In this document: positions 8,748 through 17,202 of the stretch, in pieces
Layout of the letters: each line of letters opens with the position of its first letter
How positions within the stretch are numbered: the stretch's first letter is position 1
NCBI RefSeq assembly: GCF_019977235.1
Contig: NZ_AP024646.1
Coordinates: 930,001 to 994,000, forward strand
DNA length: 64,000 bases
Source: Arthrobacter sp. StoSoilB5
GTDB taxonomy: Bacteria > Actinomycetota > Actinomycetes > Actinomycetales > Micrococcaceae
Reading direction: 5' to 3'
Program-made: the position numbers and the translations under genes
Notes under the pieces: generated by a model
Seen by the model: only the letters and a program-made list of their open reading frames with translations
Database searches by the model: none
What the model was told of the DNA's origin: nothing

Positions 8748-8776
8748 TTGGCAAGGGCTGTGACATGACTTACAGT
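8748..8776 (+). promoter_or_regulatory. Probable sigma70-type promoter of the rhamnoside operon
   Basis: TTGGCA (8748-8753) and TACAGT (8771-8776) are separated by exactly 17 bp. Transcription would begin near 8783, directly at the second LacI-type operator. The spacing and the operators on both sides support the assignment; no start-site data exist. Confidence 0.6.
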
Positions 8777-8784
8777 AGACAAAC

Positions 8785-8798
8785 GTAGACCGATCTAC
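8785..8798. promoter_or_regulatory. LacI-type operator O2
   Basis: GTAGAC-CG-ATCTAC is a dyad with one mismatched pair and the central CG typical of LacI-family sites. It sits over the expected transcription start. Its centre is 60 bp from that of the first operator, about six helical turns, which would place both sites on the same face of the DNA. Confidence 0.75.
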
Positions 8799-8890
8799 AC
8801 AAATACACACAGGGCCGGATGCGAGATGTGCAGGTCCGCTTTGAAACGTTCCACAAGCTAAGGGGCTTGTGGCTTTACGAGGAGGTAAAG

Positions 8891-10204
8891 ATGGCCGCAA
8901 TGAGCAAGCAGCGCTGGGCCGCTCTGGCTGGGGGAGTGACAGTCTTGGCGCTGGCTCTGACCGGTTGCAGTGCGGGCAGCAGCGGTGGCGGAAGCGAGAA
9001 AACCATCACCTGGCTGGTGGACAACGCTGAGAACACCGTGTCGGCGGCGGAGAAGGTCGCGGAAGAATTCACGGCCGCAAACCCCGGCATCAAGGTGGAG
9101 ATTGAAACCCGTCCGCAGGGCGGTGACGGCGACAACATCGTCAAGACCCGGCTGTCCACAGGAGACATGGCCGACGTCTTCAACTACAACACGGGCTCGC
9201 TTCTGCAGCAGATCAACCCTGGGCAGAACCTGCAGCCCATCACCAATGAGTCTTACCTCTCCAACGTCACGGAATCCTTCAAACCTGTGGTGACATCCGG
9301 TAGCGACGTTTATGGCGTTCCGTTCAGCACTGGCATGGCTGGCGCCGTTCTCTACAATAAGAAGGTCTACGAGAAGCTGGGCCTGTCCGTTCCCAAGACC
9401 TGGGACCAATTCATGGAGAACAGCCGGAAGATCAAGGCCGCCGGAATCGCGCCGATCATCCAGTCCTACCAGACCACTTGGACTTCCCAGCTCTTCGTCC
9501 TGGGCGACTTCGCCAACGTTGTCACTGCGGAACCCAACTTCCCCGCGGACTACACCGCCAACAAGGCCAAGTACGCCACGAATCCTGCCGCGATCAAGGG
9601 CTTCGAACACCTTGAAGAGGCAGGCAAGGCCGGACTGTTCAACGACGACTTCGCCTCCACCACGTACCAGCAAGCGCAGGAAAAGCTGGTCAACGGCGAG
9701 GGAGCGCAGTACCCCATCCTGAGCTTCGCGTTGGCCAACATCAAGGTGACGTATCCGGAGAAGCTGAACGACCTCGGGCTGTTCCCGCTTCCGGGCGATG
9801 ACGCGTCCAAGAACAAGCTGACCGTGTGGATGCCTGGTGGCACGTACATTCCCAAGTCCACCAAGAACCTGGAAGAAGCCAAGAAGCTCCAGGCGTTCAT
9901 CGCCAGCAAGGCAGGATGCGACGCCCAGACCGCAGCGGTGGGGGCAGCCGGCCCGTACCTCGTGAAGGACTGTGAGTTGCCCTCGGACGTTCCGAACGCA
10001 GTGAAGGACATGCTCCCGTTCTTCGAAGACCAGGCCAAGAACAGCCCCGCCCTGGAATTCCTTTCCCCTGTCAAGGGTCCTGCCCTTGAGCAGATCACGG
10101 TCGAAGTTGGCTCGGGTATCCGCTCCGCCAAGGACGGCGCCGCCCTCTACGACGAGGACGTCAAAAAGCAGGCCAAGCAGCTGAACCTGCCCGGCTGGAA
10201 CTGA
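8891..10204 (+). CDS. ABC transporter substrate-binding lipoprotein (carbohydrate uptake, CUT1-like)
   Basis: The 437-residue extracellular solute-binding protein belongs to the family-1 (MalE-like) group. The N-terminus carries a lipoprotein signal with lipobox LTGC (acylated Cys 26), followed by a Ser/Gly linker. Typical family features follow, such as the VAEEFTAANPGIKVEIE block and YNKKVYEKLGLSVPKTWDQF. A strong GAGGAGG ribosome-binding site precedes the ATG at 8891, which is preferred to an upstream frame extension. It captures an oligosaccharide or glycoside outside the membrane and hands it to the two permeases downstream. The neighbouring rhamnosidase suggests a rhamnosylated ligand. 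Confidence 0.92.
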   Translation: MAAMSKQRWAALAGGVTVLALALTGCSAGSSGGGSEKTITWLVDNAENTVSAAEKVAEEFTAANPGIKVEIETRPQGGDGDNIVKTRLSTGDMADVFNYNTGSLLQQINPGQNLQPITNESYLSNVTESFKPVVTSGSDVYGVPFSTGMAGAVLYNKKVYEKLGLSVPKTWDQFMENSRKIKAAGIAPIIQSYQTTWTSQLFVLGDFANVVTAEPNFPADYTANKAKYATNPAAIKGFEHLEEAGKAGLFNDDFASTTYQQAQEKLVNGEGAQYPILSFALANIKVTYPEKLNDLGLFPLPGDDASKNKLTVWMPGGTYIPKSTKNLEEAKKLQAFIASKAGCDAQTAAVGAAGPYLVKDCELPSDVPNAVKDMLPFFEDQAKNSPALEFLSPVKGPALEQITVEVGSGIRSAKDGAALYDEDVKKQAKQLNLPGWN

Positions 10205-10265
10205 CCTCCGAAACCTACAAGCCGTTCGGGCCTTCCCGGCCCGGACGGCCCTTGGAGAGATTCTC

Positions 10266-11195
10266 ATGACACTGAACACAGCACCAACCACGACGGCGGT
10301 GCGGCCGGTACCGCGGGCCGCGCAGTCCAAGCGCCGCAAAGGGAAGTCGCCCTACCCGTACTGGTTCTACCTCCCCGCAGCGGTGGTTTACACCGCCCTG
10401 TTCCTGGTCCCCACGTTCGCTTCGTTCTTCTTCAGCTTCACTCGCTGGAACCTGACGGAATTCACGTGGATCGGCCTGGACAACTTCATTCAGTTCTTCC
10501 AGGAACCGGCCCTCCTCAAGGGCCTCACCAACACGTTCATCTACGGCGTGGTGACGTCCACGCTGAAAGTAGTCCTGGGCATGCTCCTGGCAGTCCTGCT
10601 GACTTCCCAGATCATCGCCCGCGGCTACCTTCGCTCCGTGATGTTCTTCCCTGTGTTGCTGAGCAGCATCGGCGTCGGCATTGTCTTTACCACGCTGATG
10701 GATCCGTCCAAGGGCATGATCAATGAGGGCCTGGCTGCCATCGGCATCGAAGGTCCGGGATGGCTTACGGACCCTGCGTGGGCTCTGCTGTCCGTCGCTC
10801 TGGTGGACGTCTGGAAAGGCGTGGGCCTGGCTACCGTGATTTACATCGCCGGCATTGTGTCCATCCCGCAGGAGTACTTCGAAGCCGCCAAGATGGACGG
10901 CGCCAGTTCGTTCAAGAGCTTCTTCAATATCACCCTGCCGCTGGCCCGGCCGGCAACTGCCACGGTCATCATCCTGTCCCTCATCGGCGGCCTTCGTTCC
11001 TTCGACCTGATCTGGGCCATGACCAAAGGCGGTCCGGGGTTCACGTCGGACGTCATCGCCTCGGTTATCTACAAGCAGTACCAAGCAGGCTTCTACGGCC
11101 TGTCCACCGCTGGGAACGTGGTCCTCTTCCTGATTGTCACGGCCATCATCCTGCCCCTGTCCATGTTCTTGAACCGCAAGGAGGTTGAACAGTGA
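10266..11195 (+). CDS. Sugar ABC transporter permease (MalF-like)
   Basis: The 309-residue inner-membrane protein has six membrane segments after a basic cytoplasmic N-terminus. The EAA loop that docks the ATPase is present (EYFEAAKMDGASSFKSF...ITLPLARP, about residues 200-230). GGAGA precedes the ATG. It forms the heterodimeric channel with the next gene, whose start overlaps its stop by 4 bp, so translation is coupled. No ATP-binding subunit is encoded in this operon, which fits actinobacterial CUT1 systems that share a multitask ATPase. Confidence 0.92.
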   Translation: MTLNTAPTTTAVRPVPRAAQSKRRKGKSPYPYWFYLPAAVVYTALFLVPTFASFFFSFTRWNLTEFTWIGLDNFIQFFQEPALLKGLTNTFIYGVVTSTLKVVLGMLLAVLLTSQIIARGYLRSVMFFPVLLSSIGVGIVFTTLMDPSKGMINEGLAAIGIEGPGWLTDPAWALLSVALVDVWKGVGLATVIYIAGIVSIPQEYFEAAKMDGASSFKSFFNITLPLARPATATVIILSLIGGLRSFDLIWAMTKGGPGFTSDVIASVIYKQYQAGFYGLSTAGNVVLFLIVTAIILPLSMFLNRKEVEQ

Positions 11196-12022
11196 CCGCC
11201 ACCCTCAAGCGCTATGGCATCGGCGTCCTGGCCATCGCCGTCAGCGTCGTCGTCTTCATCATTCCCTTGCTTTTCATGGTCCTCACGGCCGTCAAAGACC
11301 GAAGGGAAGCGGCAAAACTTGATTTCGCCTGGCCCACCAGCTTCCAGTTCGTGGAGAACTTCACGCAGGTCCTGTCCGCCCGGAAGTTCATGCTGGTCAC
11401 CGCCTTCATCAACAGCACCATCCTCACAGTGGTGAGCGTGACCATCCTGGTGGTCCTCGCCGCCATGGTGGCCTGGGTGCTTCAGCGCCGCAAGTCCCGC
11501 TGGAACGGCGTGGCCAACTTCCTGATCCTCTCCGGACTGATCATCCCTCCAGCCATCGTGCCCACTATCTGGGTGTTGCAAAGCATGGGGCTGTTCAAGA
11601 CGCTTCCGGGCCTGATCCTCATTGAAGTGGCATTCGGGCTGTCCTTCTGCGTGATGCTGTTCCGGGCGTTCATCGCCTCCATACCCAAGGAATTGGATGA
11701 GGCCGCCGTGATTGATGGCTGCGGACCGGTCCGGTTGTTCTTCAGGGTCATCTTCCCGCTGCTTCGCTCGGTGATCGTCACAGTGATCGTGGTCCAGTCG
11801 GTCCACATCTTCAACGATTTCCAGAACCCGCTGTATTTCCTGCCGGGCGACGCGAACGCAACGGTGCAATTGACGCTGTTCAACTTCCAGAGCCAGTTCA
11901 CCACCAACTACAACCTGCTCTTCATGAACATCCTGCTCATCACAGTGCCGCCGTTCGTCATGTACCTGTTCTTCAATCGGCAGATTGTGGCTGGCATGAC
12001 GGCGGGTGCCGTCAAAGGCTGA
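11192..12022 (+). CDS. Sugar ABC transporter permease (MalG-like)
   Basis: The 276-residue membrane protein has about six transmembrane segments and the EAA-loop motif LDEAAVIDGCGPVRLF followed by FPLLR. It starts at a GTG that overlaps the preceding stop codon (GTGA), with AAGGAGG upstream, so the two permeases are translationally coupled. It completes the membrane channel of the uptake system. A second permease of this type after a MalF-like one is the standard CUT1 arrangement. Confidence 0.92.
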   Translation: MTATLKRYGIGVLAIAVSVVVFIIPLLFMVLTAVKDRREAAKLDFAWPTSFQFVENFTQVLSARKFMLVTAFINSTILTVVSVTILVVLAAMVAWVLQRRKSRWNGVANFLILSGLIIPPAIVPTIWVLQSMGLFKTLPGLILIEVAFGLSFCVMLFRAFIASIPKELDEAAVIDGCGPVRLFFRVIFPLLRSVIVTVIVVQSVHIFNDFQNPLYFLPGDANATVQLTLFNFQSQFTTNYNLLFMNILLITVPPFVMYLFFNRQIVAGMTAGAVKG

Positions 12023-12098
12023 GCACGGCCAAGCACTGAGTGCGCCCCATAAAGCTGACCCACCACACCCGGCCTAACAGCCAAAGGAGACTTTCCCT

Positions 12099-14681
12099 AT
12101 GCCTGCCACTGTGCATCCGGCAACTTTCGAACACCTGCCCTACGCCTTCGGAATCGGCGTCGCGACGCCGCGCATCTCGTGGAAGACAACTGCCGAACCT
12201 GCCTGGACGCAAGAGGCGTACCAGTTGTCCGTGACCACCGCTGATGGACAATGGACCAGCGAACGCATCGATTCCACGGACTCCGTATTGGTTCCGTGGG
12301 AGGCGGCTCCTCTCACCTCCGCCCAACGCGCAGAGGTGAGTGTCCGGGTTTGGGGCGCGGGGGATGAGGCGCCGAGCGAATGGAGCCAGCCATCCGGCGT
12401 CGAAACCGGTCTTTTGGAGCCTGTCGACTGGACGGCGACCGCCATCACCCCAGCCTGGGACGAAGATCCGGATTCGGACAGGCGGCCTCCGCTGCTGCGG
12501 CGCGGTTTCACTCTTGACCGTCCGGTCGCTTCCGCGAGGCTGTACGTCACCGCGCACGGTCTCTATGAGATGGAGATCAACGGCGAGCGGGTGGGCGACG
12601 ACACTCTATCGCCGGGGTGGACGGTGTACGGCAAGCGCCTGCGCTACTACACCTACGACGTCACGGGGCACCTGTCCGACGGCGACAACGCCATGGGCGC
12701 GCTGCTCGCGGACGGTTGGTACAGGGGCCGCATAGGTTTCAAGGGCGGTCACGCGAACCTTTATGGGGACAAGATTGCGCTGCTGGCGCAGCTTCACGTC
12801 ACGCACGACGACGGTTCAGTCACCGTCGTCGGAACGGACGGGAGCTGGAAGGCCGGCTTCGGACCGATCCTGTTGTCCAGCTTGTACAAGGGCGAGAAGT
12901 ACGATGCCCGCGAGCTGCCAAACGGCTGGAGCAGCCCCGGCTTTGATGACCAAGGCTGGGGGCCCGTGACCGGCGTCGAACGCGAAACCAGCACGCTGGT
13001 GGCGCCGGAAGGCCCGCCAGTCCGCTGCACCGATGAGGTACGGCCAGTGAGCGTCTGGACGTCCCCGCTGGGCAAGACCTTGATCGACTTCGGGCAGAAC
13101 CTGGTGGGTCGCCTCCGGATCGCGGTGCGTGGCGAGGCTGGGTCCACCGTTACGCTCCGCCACGCGGAGGTCTTGCAGGACGGCGAGCTGTATACCCGTC
13201 CGCTTCGGGGTGCGGACGCCACGGACCAGTACACCTTGGCCGGGACGGGCGAGGAAACGTGGGAGCCGAGGTTCACCATCCACGGCTTCCGCTACGCAGA
13301 GATCACCGGTTGGACCGGCGGGGACATCGCCCAGAACGTTGTAGCACGGGTGTACCACACAGACATGGAACGCACCGGCTGGTTCGAGTCCTCCAACCCG
13401 GACCTGAACCGCCTCCATGACAACGTCCTGTGGAGCATGAAGGGCAACTTCGTGGACATCCCCACGGACTGTCCCCAGCGCGACGAGCGCCTCGGCTGGA
13501 CGGGGGACATCCAGGTCTTCGCCCCCACAGCGAGCTTTCTCTACGACTGCTCCGGAATGCTGTCATCCTGGCTCAAGGATGTAGCCGCAGAACAGCTTCC
13601 CGATGGCACGGTCCCCTGGTACGTTCCCGTCATTCCCGGCGGAAATTACTGGACACCGATTCGCCCCGGTGCGGTGTGGGGAGATGTTGCCGTGCTGACG
13701 CCGTGGACCCTCCACGAGCGCTTCAACGACCCAAGCATCCTGGCCAGCCAGTACGAAAGCGCCAAGGGTTGGGTGGACCTGCTGGACCGCCTTGCCGGTG
13801 AGAGCCGCCTTTGGAACGGCAGCTTCCAACTGGGCGACTGGCTGGACCCCACAGCCCCGCCTGAGGATCCCACACAGGCAATGACCGATCCTCACCTCGT
13901 GGCCACGGCCTATTTCGCTTGGTCCGCGCGCCACCTCGCCAAGTCGGCTGCCGTGCTGGGCAAGTCCGACGACGAACTGCACTACCTCACGCTGTCCCGG
14001 GCAGTCACTGAGGCGTTCGCCCGCGAGTACATCCACGCTGACGGGACCATGACCAGTGACGCGCAGACTGCGTACGCGCTTGCCATTGTCTTTGATCTCT
14101 TCCCCGATGCTGCTTCCAAAGCGCGGGCCGGTTCACGATTGGCTGAGCTTGTGCGGGCGAACGGGAACCGCATCGGCACCGGCTTTGCCGGCACACCCGT
14201 GGTGTCGGATGCCCTGACTATTGCGGGCGAGGTGGATACCGCTTACGACCTCCTCCTTGAGAAGGAGTGCCCGTCATGGCTCTACGCCGTGGGCAAGGGC
14301 GGAACCACCATCTGGGAACGCTGGGATTCCATGCTCCCGGACGGTTCCATCAACCCCGGCGAGATGACGTCGTTCAACCACTACGCCCTCGGAGCTGTGG
14401 CTGACTGGATGCACCGCGTTGTTGCCGGTTTGGCTCCGCTCGAGCCGGGCTACCGGAAGATCCTGGTGCGTCCGCAGCCTGGCGGCGGCCTCAGTTGGGC
14501 GTCGGCGCGGCACGAGACGCCCTACGGCACCGCATCGGTGCAGTGGCGGATGGACGACGGCGGCTTCACCGCCGTCGTCGAAATTCCCACCGGGACGACG
14601 GCGCGTGTCGAGTTGCCGGGGCAGGAACCTGTGGAGGTCAACTCGGGCCGCCACGAGTTCGCGGTGCAGCACGTTTCATAG
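12099..14681 (+). CDS. Alpha-L-rhamnosidase, glycoside hydrolase family 78
   Basis: The 860-residue enzyme cleaves terminal alpha-L-rhamnose from glycosides with inversion. N-terminal beta domains precede the (alpha/alpha)6 catalytic barrel. The family hallmark PTDCPQRDERLGWTGDIQ lies near residues 453-470 and contains the acidic residue taken as general acid. A second conserved block with an acidic residue (WERWDSM...GEMTSFNHYALGAV) lies in the C-terminal part of the barrel. There is no signal peptide, so it acts in the cytoplasm on imported substrate. AAAGGAG precedes the ATG. It is the last gene of the LacI-controlled operon and is followed by a strong terminator. Confidence 0.93.
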   Translation: MPATVHPATFEHLPYAFGIGVATPRISWKTTAEPAWTQEAYQLSVTTADGQWTSERIDSTDSVLVPWEAAPLTSAQRAEVSVRVWGAGDEAPSEWSQPSGVETGLLEPVDWTATAITPAWDEDPDSDRRPPLLRRGFTLDRPVASARLYVTAHGLYEMEINGERVGDDTLSPGWTVYGKRLRYYTYDVTGHLSDGDNAMGALLADGWYRGRIGFKGGHANLYGDKIALLAQLHVTHDDGSVTVVGTDGSWKAGFGPILLSSLYKGEKYDARELPNGWSSPGFDDQGWGPVTGVERETSTLVAPEGPPVRCTDEVRPVSVWTSPLGKTLIDFGQNLVGRLRIAVRGEAGSTVTLRHAEVLQDGELYTRPLRGADATDQYTLAGTGEETWEPRFTIHGFRYAEITGWTGGDIAQNVVARVYHTDMERTGWFESSNPDLNRLHDNVLWSMKGNFVDIPTDCPQRDERLGWTGDIQVFAPTASFLYDCSGMLSSWLKDVAAEQLPDGTVPWYVPVIPGGNYWTPIRPGAVWGDVAVLTPWTLHERFNDPSILASQYESAKGWVDLLDRLAGESRLWNGSFQLGDWLDPTAPPEDPTQAMTDPHLVATAYFAWSARHLAKSAAVLGKSDDELHYLTLSRAVTEAFAREYIHADGTMTSDAQTAYALAIVFDLFPDAASKARAGSRLAELVRANGNRIGTGFAGTPVVSDALTIAGEVDTAYDLLLEKECPSWLYAVGKGGTTIWERWDSMLPDGSINPGEMTSFNHYALGAVADWMHRVVAGLAPLEPGYRKILVRPQPGGGLSWASARHETPYGTASVQWRMDDGGFTAVVEIPTGTTARVELPGQEPVEVNSGRHEFAVQHVS

Positions 14682-14696
14682 CGCTTACCCCAAGTA

Positions 14697-14755
14697 GGTC
14701 GCAGTTGTTGTCGTTTTGAGAGCTCAGAACGACAACAACTGCGACCCACTTTTTT
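14697..14755 (+). terminator. Rho-independent terminator of the rhamnoside operon
   Basis: A perfect 19-bp stem (14697-14715 with 14728-14746) closes a 12-nt loop and is followed by a T6 tract (14750-14755). The poly-T lies only on the plus-strand side, so it mainly ends the rhamnosidase transcript and separates it from the convergent MarR gene. Confidence 0.92.
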
Positions 14756-14759
14756 GTGC

Positions 14760-15218
14760 CTAGCCCCAGAGAGCCTTCCTGAGCAGCGCCTTGAGTTGCG
14801 TCGCCTCAGTGTCGCTCAGCGAAGACAGCTGTACTTGCTCGCACGCGTCCAGGGCCGAGCGTGCCTTCGTGTGGATACGCCGGCCTTCAGCTGTGGAGAC
14901 GATGATCTTGGCGCGCCTGTCCTGCTTGCCCTGTGCGCGTTCCACCAGGCCGCGGTGCTCAAGGTCGTCCACCAGGCTGACTACTTGGCTGGGGTCGAGG
15001 CTGAGGAAGTCGGCGAGTTCGCGCTGGGTGGGTTCCAGGCCGCTGCAAGCCAGCGTCAACACTGAGAACGACCTCTCGCGCAACCCATAGTCCGCCAATG
15101 CCTTGTTGTTCAGGACCGAGCCAGTGGCGTGCAGCTTGGCCAGCAACAAGCCGACGTCGTTGCCGATTTTGGCGGCCGCGAGGCGCGGGGTCTCAACTTC
15201 GGTGCTTTGCGGGCCCAT
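14760..15218 (-). CDS. MarR-family transcriptional regulator (CouR/PhdR-like context)
   Basis: The 152-residue winged-helix protein has the MarR core: recognition region PTQRELADFLSLDPSQVVSLVDDLEHRGLVER and wing QDRRAKIIVSTAEGRR. The ATG at 15218 is chosen because TTGGAG lies 7 bp upstream; a longer reading to 15245 has no such site. It is divergent from a CoA-dependent degradation operon. In the phd/cou phenylpropanoid clusters a MarR repressor at the same place responds to hydroxycinnamoyl-CoA thioesters. The same effector class is inferred here. Several matching half-sites lie in the intergenic region. Confidence 0.87.
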   Translation of the reverse strand: MGPQSTEVETPRLAAAKIGNDVGLLLAKLHATGSVLNNKALADYGLRERSFSVLTLACSGLEPTQRELADFLSLDPSQVVSLVDDLEHRGLVERAQGKQDRRAKIIVSTAEGRRIHTKARSALDACEQVQLSSLSDTEATQLKALLRKALWG

Positions 15219-15244
15219 GACAACTCCAATAGTAAACAAAAACA

Positions 15245-15281
15245 ATCGTTGACTTTTTCAATGATCCGTATTCTCATTGAT
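15245..15281. promoter_or_regulatory. Cluster of MarR-type operator half-sites
   Basis: Three related 8-mers occur: ATCGTTGA (15245-15252), TCAATGAT (15258-15265) and TCATTGAT (15274-15281). The first two form an inverted repeat with one mismatch, and the second and third form an inverted repeat of TCAATGA/TCATTGA. They sit between the divergent MarR gene and the SDR gene. The role is inferred from position and symmetry. Confidence 0.55.
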
Positions 15282-15357
15282 CATGACAAGGATCTCACGA
15301 CGCAGTGGGATCGGCCCCACCGGCTCCGGCTGGTGACTGCATGCGAAGGAGCACGCC

Positions 15358-16308
15358 ATGAGCTTGAACGGCAAGGTTGCAATTGTTACTGGGAGCGGAC
15401 AGGGTCTTGGCCTCGCGTACGCGAGGGAACTCGCCCGCCAGGGTGCCGCCGTCGTTGTTAATGACGTCAATGCCGAGACCGCGGCGCAGGCCGTCGCAAA
15501 GATTGAGGCCGACGGCGGCCGGGCCACCGCTGTTGTGGTTCCGGTGGGAACCACCGACGCCGCCAAAGCGCTCGTGGCAGGTGCCGTTGAGGCATTCGGC
15601 GGCTTGGACATTCTGGTCACCAACGCCGGGATCCTGCGTGATAAGAGCCTGCTGAAGATGACCGACGAGGATTTCGACCTGGTGATCAACGTCCACCTGA
15701 AGGGGACTTTCACCTGCGTCCGTGAGGCGTTCGCGTACTTCAAGGAAAACAACATCCCGGGCCGCATCATCACCATCGGTTCTCCGACGGGCCAGCGCGG
15801 CACCTTTGGCCAGACCAACTACGCCGCTGCCAAGGCCGGGATCGTGGGCATGGTCCGCACATGGGCGCTGGAAATGAAGAAGTCTGGCGTCACCGTCAAC
15901 ACCGTGATCCCGGTGGCTGCCACTGCCATGACCAAGACCGTCCCCTACTTCCAGAAGGCCGTGGAAGCTGAGGAACGCGGCGAGGCCATGCCGTCCTTCT
16001 TCCGTCATGACCTCGGTTTCGGCACGGCCGACGACGTCGCTGGACTGATTGCCTTCCTCGCCTCTGATGAGGCTGCGGGCATCACCGGCCAGGCGATCGG
16101 CGCCGGCGGTGACCGGCTTCAGGTCTGGACGCACCCGACGGCGGCAACCACCGAATACCGCGACGGCGGCTGGAGCTACGAGGCCCTGCGCGAAAACGCC
16201 GGCTCGCTCTTCGGTGCGGACGCGTTGCAGAGCTATGGCGAGCAATTCCTGCCGTTGCCCGAGGGACTGCAGCCTGAACCGGCGGCTGTATCTTCCCAGG
16301 CCCGCTGA
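15358..16308 (+). CDS. SDR-family oxidoreductase, probable beta-hydroxyacyl-CoA dehydrogenase
   Basis: The 316-residue protein has a Rossmann fold: cofactor motif TGSGQGLG (11-18), the NAG motif (VTNAGILRDKSL) and a catalytic Ser-Tyr-Lys set (ITIGSPTGQRG then YAAAK near 155-159, Ser 13 residues before Tyr). It has a C-terminal extension of about 60 residues beyond the usual 250-residue SDR. AAGGAG precedes the ATG. It is the first gene of the operon with amidohydrolase, acyl-CoA dehydrogenase, MaoC, transporter and ligase. By analogy with phd/cou pathways it would oxidise 3-hydroxy-3-arylpropanoyl-CoA to the beta-keto thioester. The substrate is inferred. Confidence 0.85.
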   Translation: MSLNGKVAIVTGSGQGLGLAYARELARQGAAVVVNDVNAETAAQAVAKIEADGGRATAVVVPVGTTDAAKALVAGAVEAFGGLDILVTNAGILRDKSLLKMTDEDFDLVINVHLKGTFTCVREAFAYFKENNIPGRIITIGSPTGQRGTFGQTNYAAAKAGIVGMVRTWALEMKKSGVTVNTVIPVAATAMTKTVPYFQKAVEAEERGEAMPSFFRHDLGFGTADDVAGLIAFLASDEAAGITGQAIGAGGDRLQVWTHPTAATTEYRDGGWSYEALRENAGSLFGADALQSYGEQFLPLPEGLQPEPAAVSSQAR

Positions 16309-16310
16309 TC

Positions 16311-17201
16311 ATGGCCACCCGTTACGAACTCGGCATCGACGCCGCCAAGCTCGATGCGATCGACATGCACGTCCACCTCGAAGTGGACAGCTGCGGCCAT
16401 GGCTCCCTTCCGGACGCCCTCACTGAGGCCTCCGCCAAGTACTTCAAGGCCGAGGACCGTACGCCGTCACTGGACAGGATCGCCGAGGTGTACCGCGAAC
16501 TGAACATGGCCGCCGTCGTCTTTACTGTCGACGCACGAACGCAGCTCAAGCACGAACCCAACAGCATCCCCGAACTGATCGAGGGAGCCGCCCGGAACAA
16601 CGACGTGCTGATCCCGTTCGGCAGCGTGGACCCCCGCACGGGGGAGGACGCAATCGCCGGGGCCAAGCATCAGGCTATTGAACTCGGCGCCCGCGGTTTC
16701 AAATTCCACCCCTCACTGCAGGGTTTTGACCCGTCCAACGAGCAGTTCTACCCGCTCTGGGAAACGCTGCAGGAGTTGGGGTTGCCGTGTATTTTCCACA
16801 CGGGCCAGAACGGCATGGGCGCCGGGCTTCCCGGCGGGTACGGGATCAAGCTGGCGTACTCAAACCCGCTGCTGCTGGACGCTGTCGCGGCGGATTTCCC
16901 GGGCTTGCAGATCATCATGGCCCACCCATCGGTGCCCTGGCAGGACGAGGCCAACTCGATCGCGACGCACAAGTCCAACGTGTTCATCGATCTGTCCGGG
17001 TGGTCGCCGAAGTACTTCCCGGAGTCGCTGGTTCGTTTGTCCAACAGCGTGCTGCAGGACAAGGTGCTGTTCGGCACGGACTTCCCGCTCATCACCCCGC
17101 AGAAATGGCTGGGTGCTTTCGCGGACCTGCCCGTGAAGGACGAGGTCCGGCCGAAGATCCTCAAGGAGAACGCCGTCCGGCTGCTCGGTTTGGGCGGTTG
17201 A
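16311..17201 (+). CDS. Metal-dependent amidohydrolase-family protein (CouO/PhdD-like context)
   Basis: The 296-residue TIM-barrel protein belongs to the amidohydrolase-2 (ACMSD-like) group. Metal ligands are visible: HVH at 20-22, FHTGQNG, MAHPSVPWQDE and the Asp in LFGTDFPL. It begins 2 bp after the preceding stop. Members decarboxylate or hydrolyse aromatic and keto acids. In hydroxycinnamate clusters a protein of this superfamily hydrolyses the aryl-beta-ketoacyl-CoA to an aromatic acid plus acetyl-CoA, which would replace a thiolase. No thiolase gene is present in this operon, which supports the same role. The exact substrate is not visible. Confidence 0.83.
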   Translation: MATRYELGIDAAKLDAIDMHVHLEVDSCGHGSLPDALTEASAKYFKAEDRTPSLDRIAEVYRELNMAAVVFTVDARTQLKHEPNSIPELIEGAARNNDVLIPFGSVDPRTGEDAIAGAKHQAIELGARGFKFHPSLQGFDPSNEQFYPLWETLQELGLPCIFHTGQNGMGAGLPGGYGIKLAYSNPLLLDAVAADFPGLQIIMAHPSVPWQDEANSIATHKSNVFIDLSGWSPKYFPESLVRLSNSVLQDKVLFGTDFPLITPQKWLGAFADLPVKDEVRPKILKENAVRLLGLGG

Positions 17202-17202
17202 G

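Noticed and set aside
8858..10339. 493-codon minus-strand frame opposite the substrate-binding protein
   Set aside because: Antisense of a clear lipoprotein gene with a perfect ribosome-binding site.
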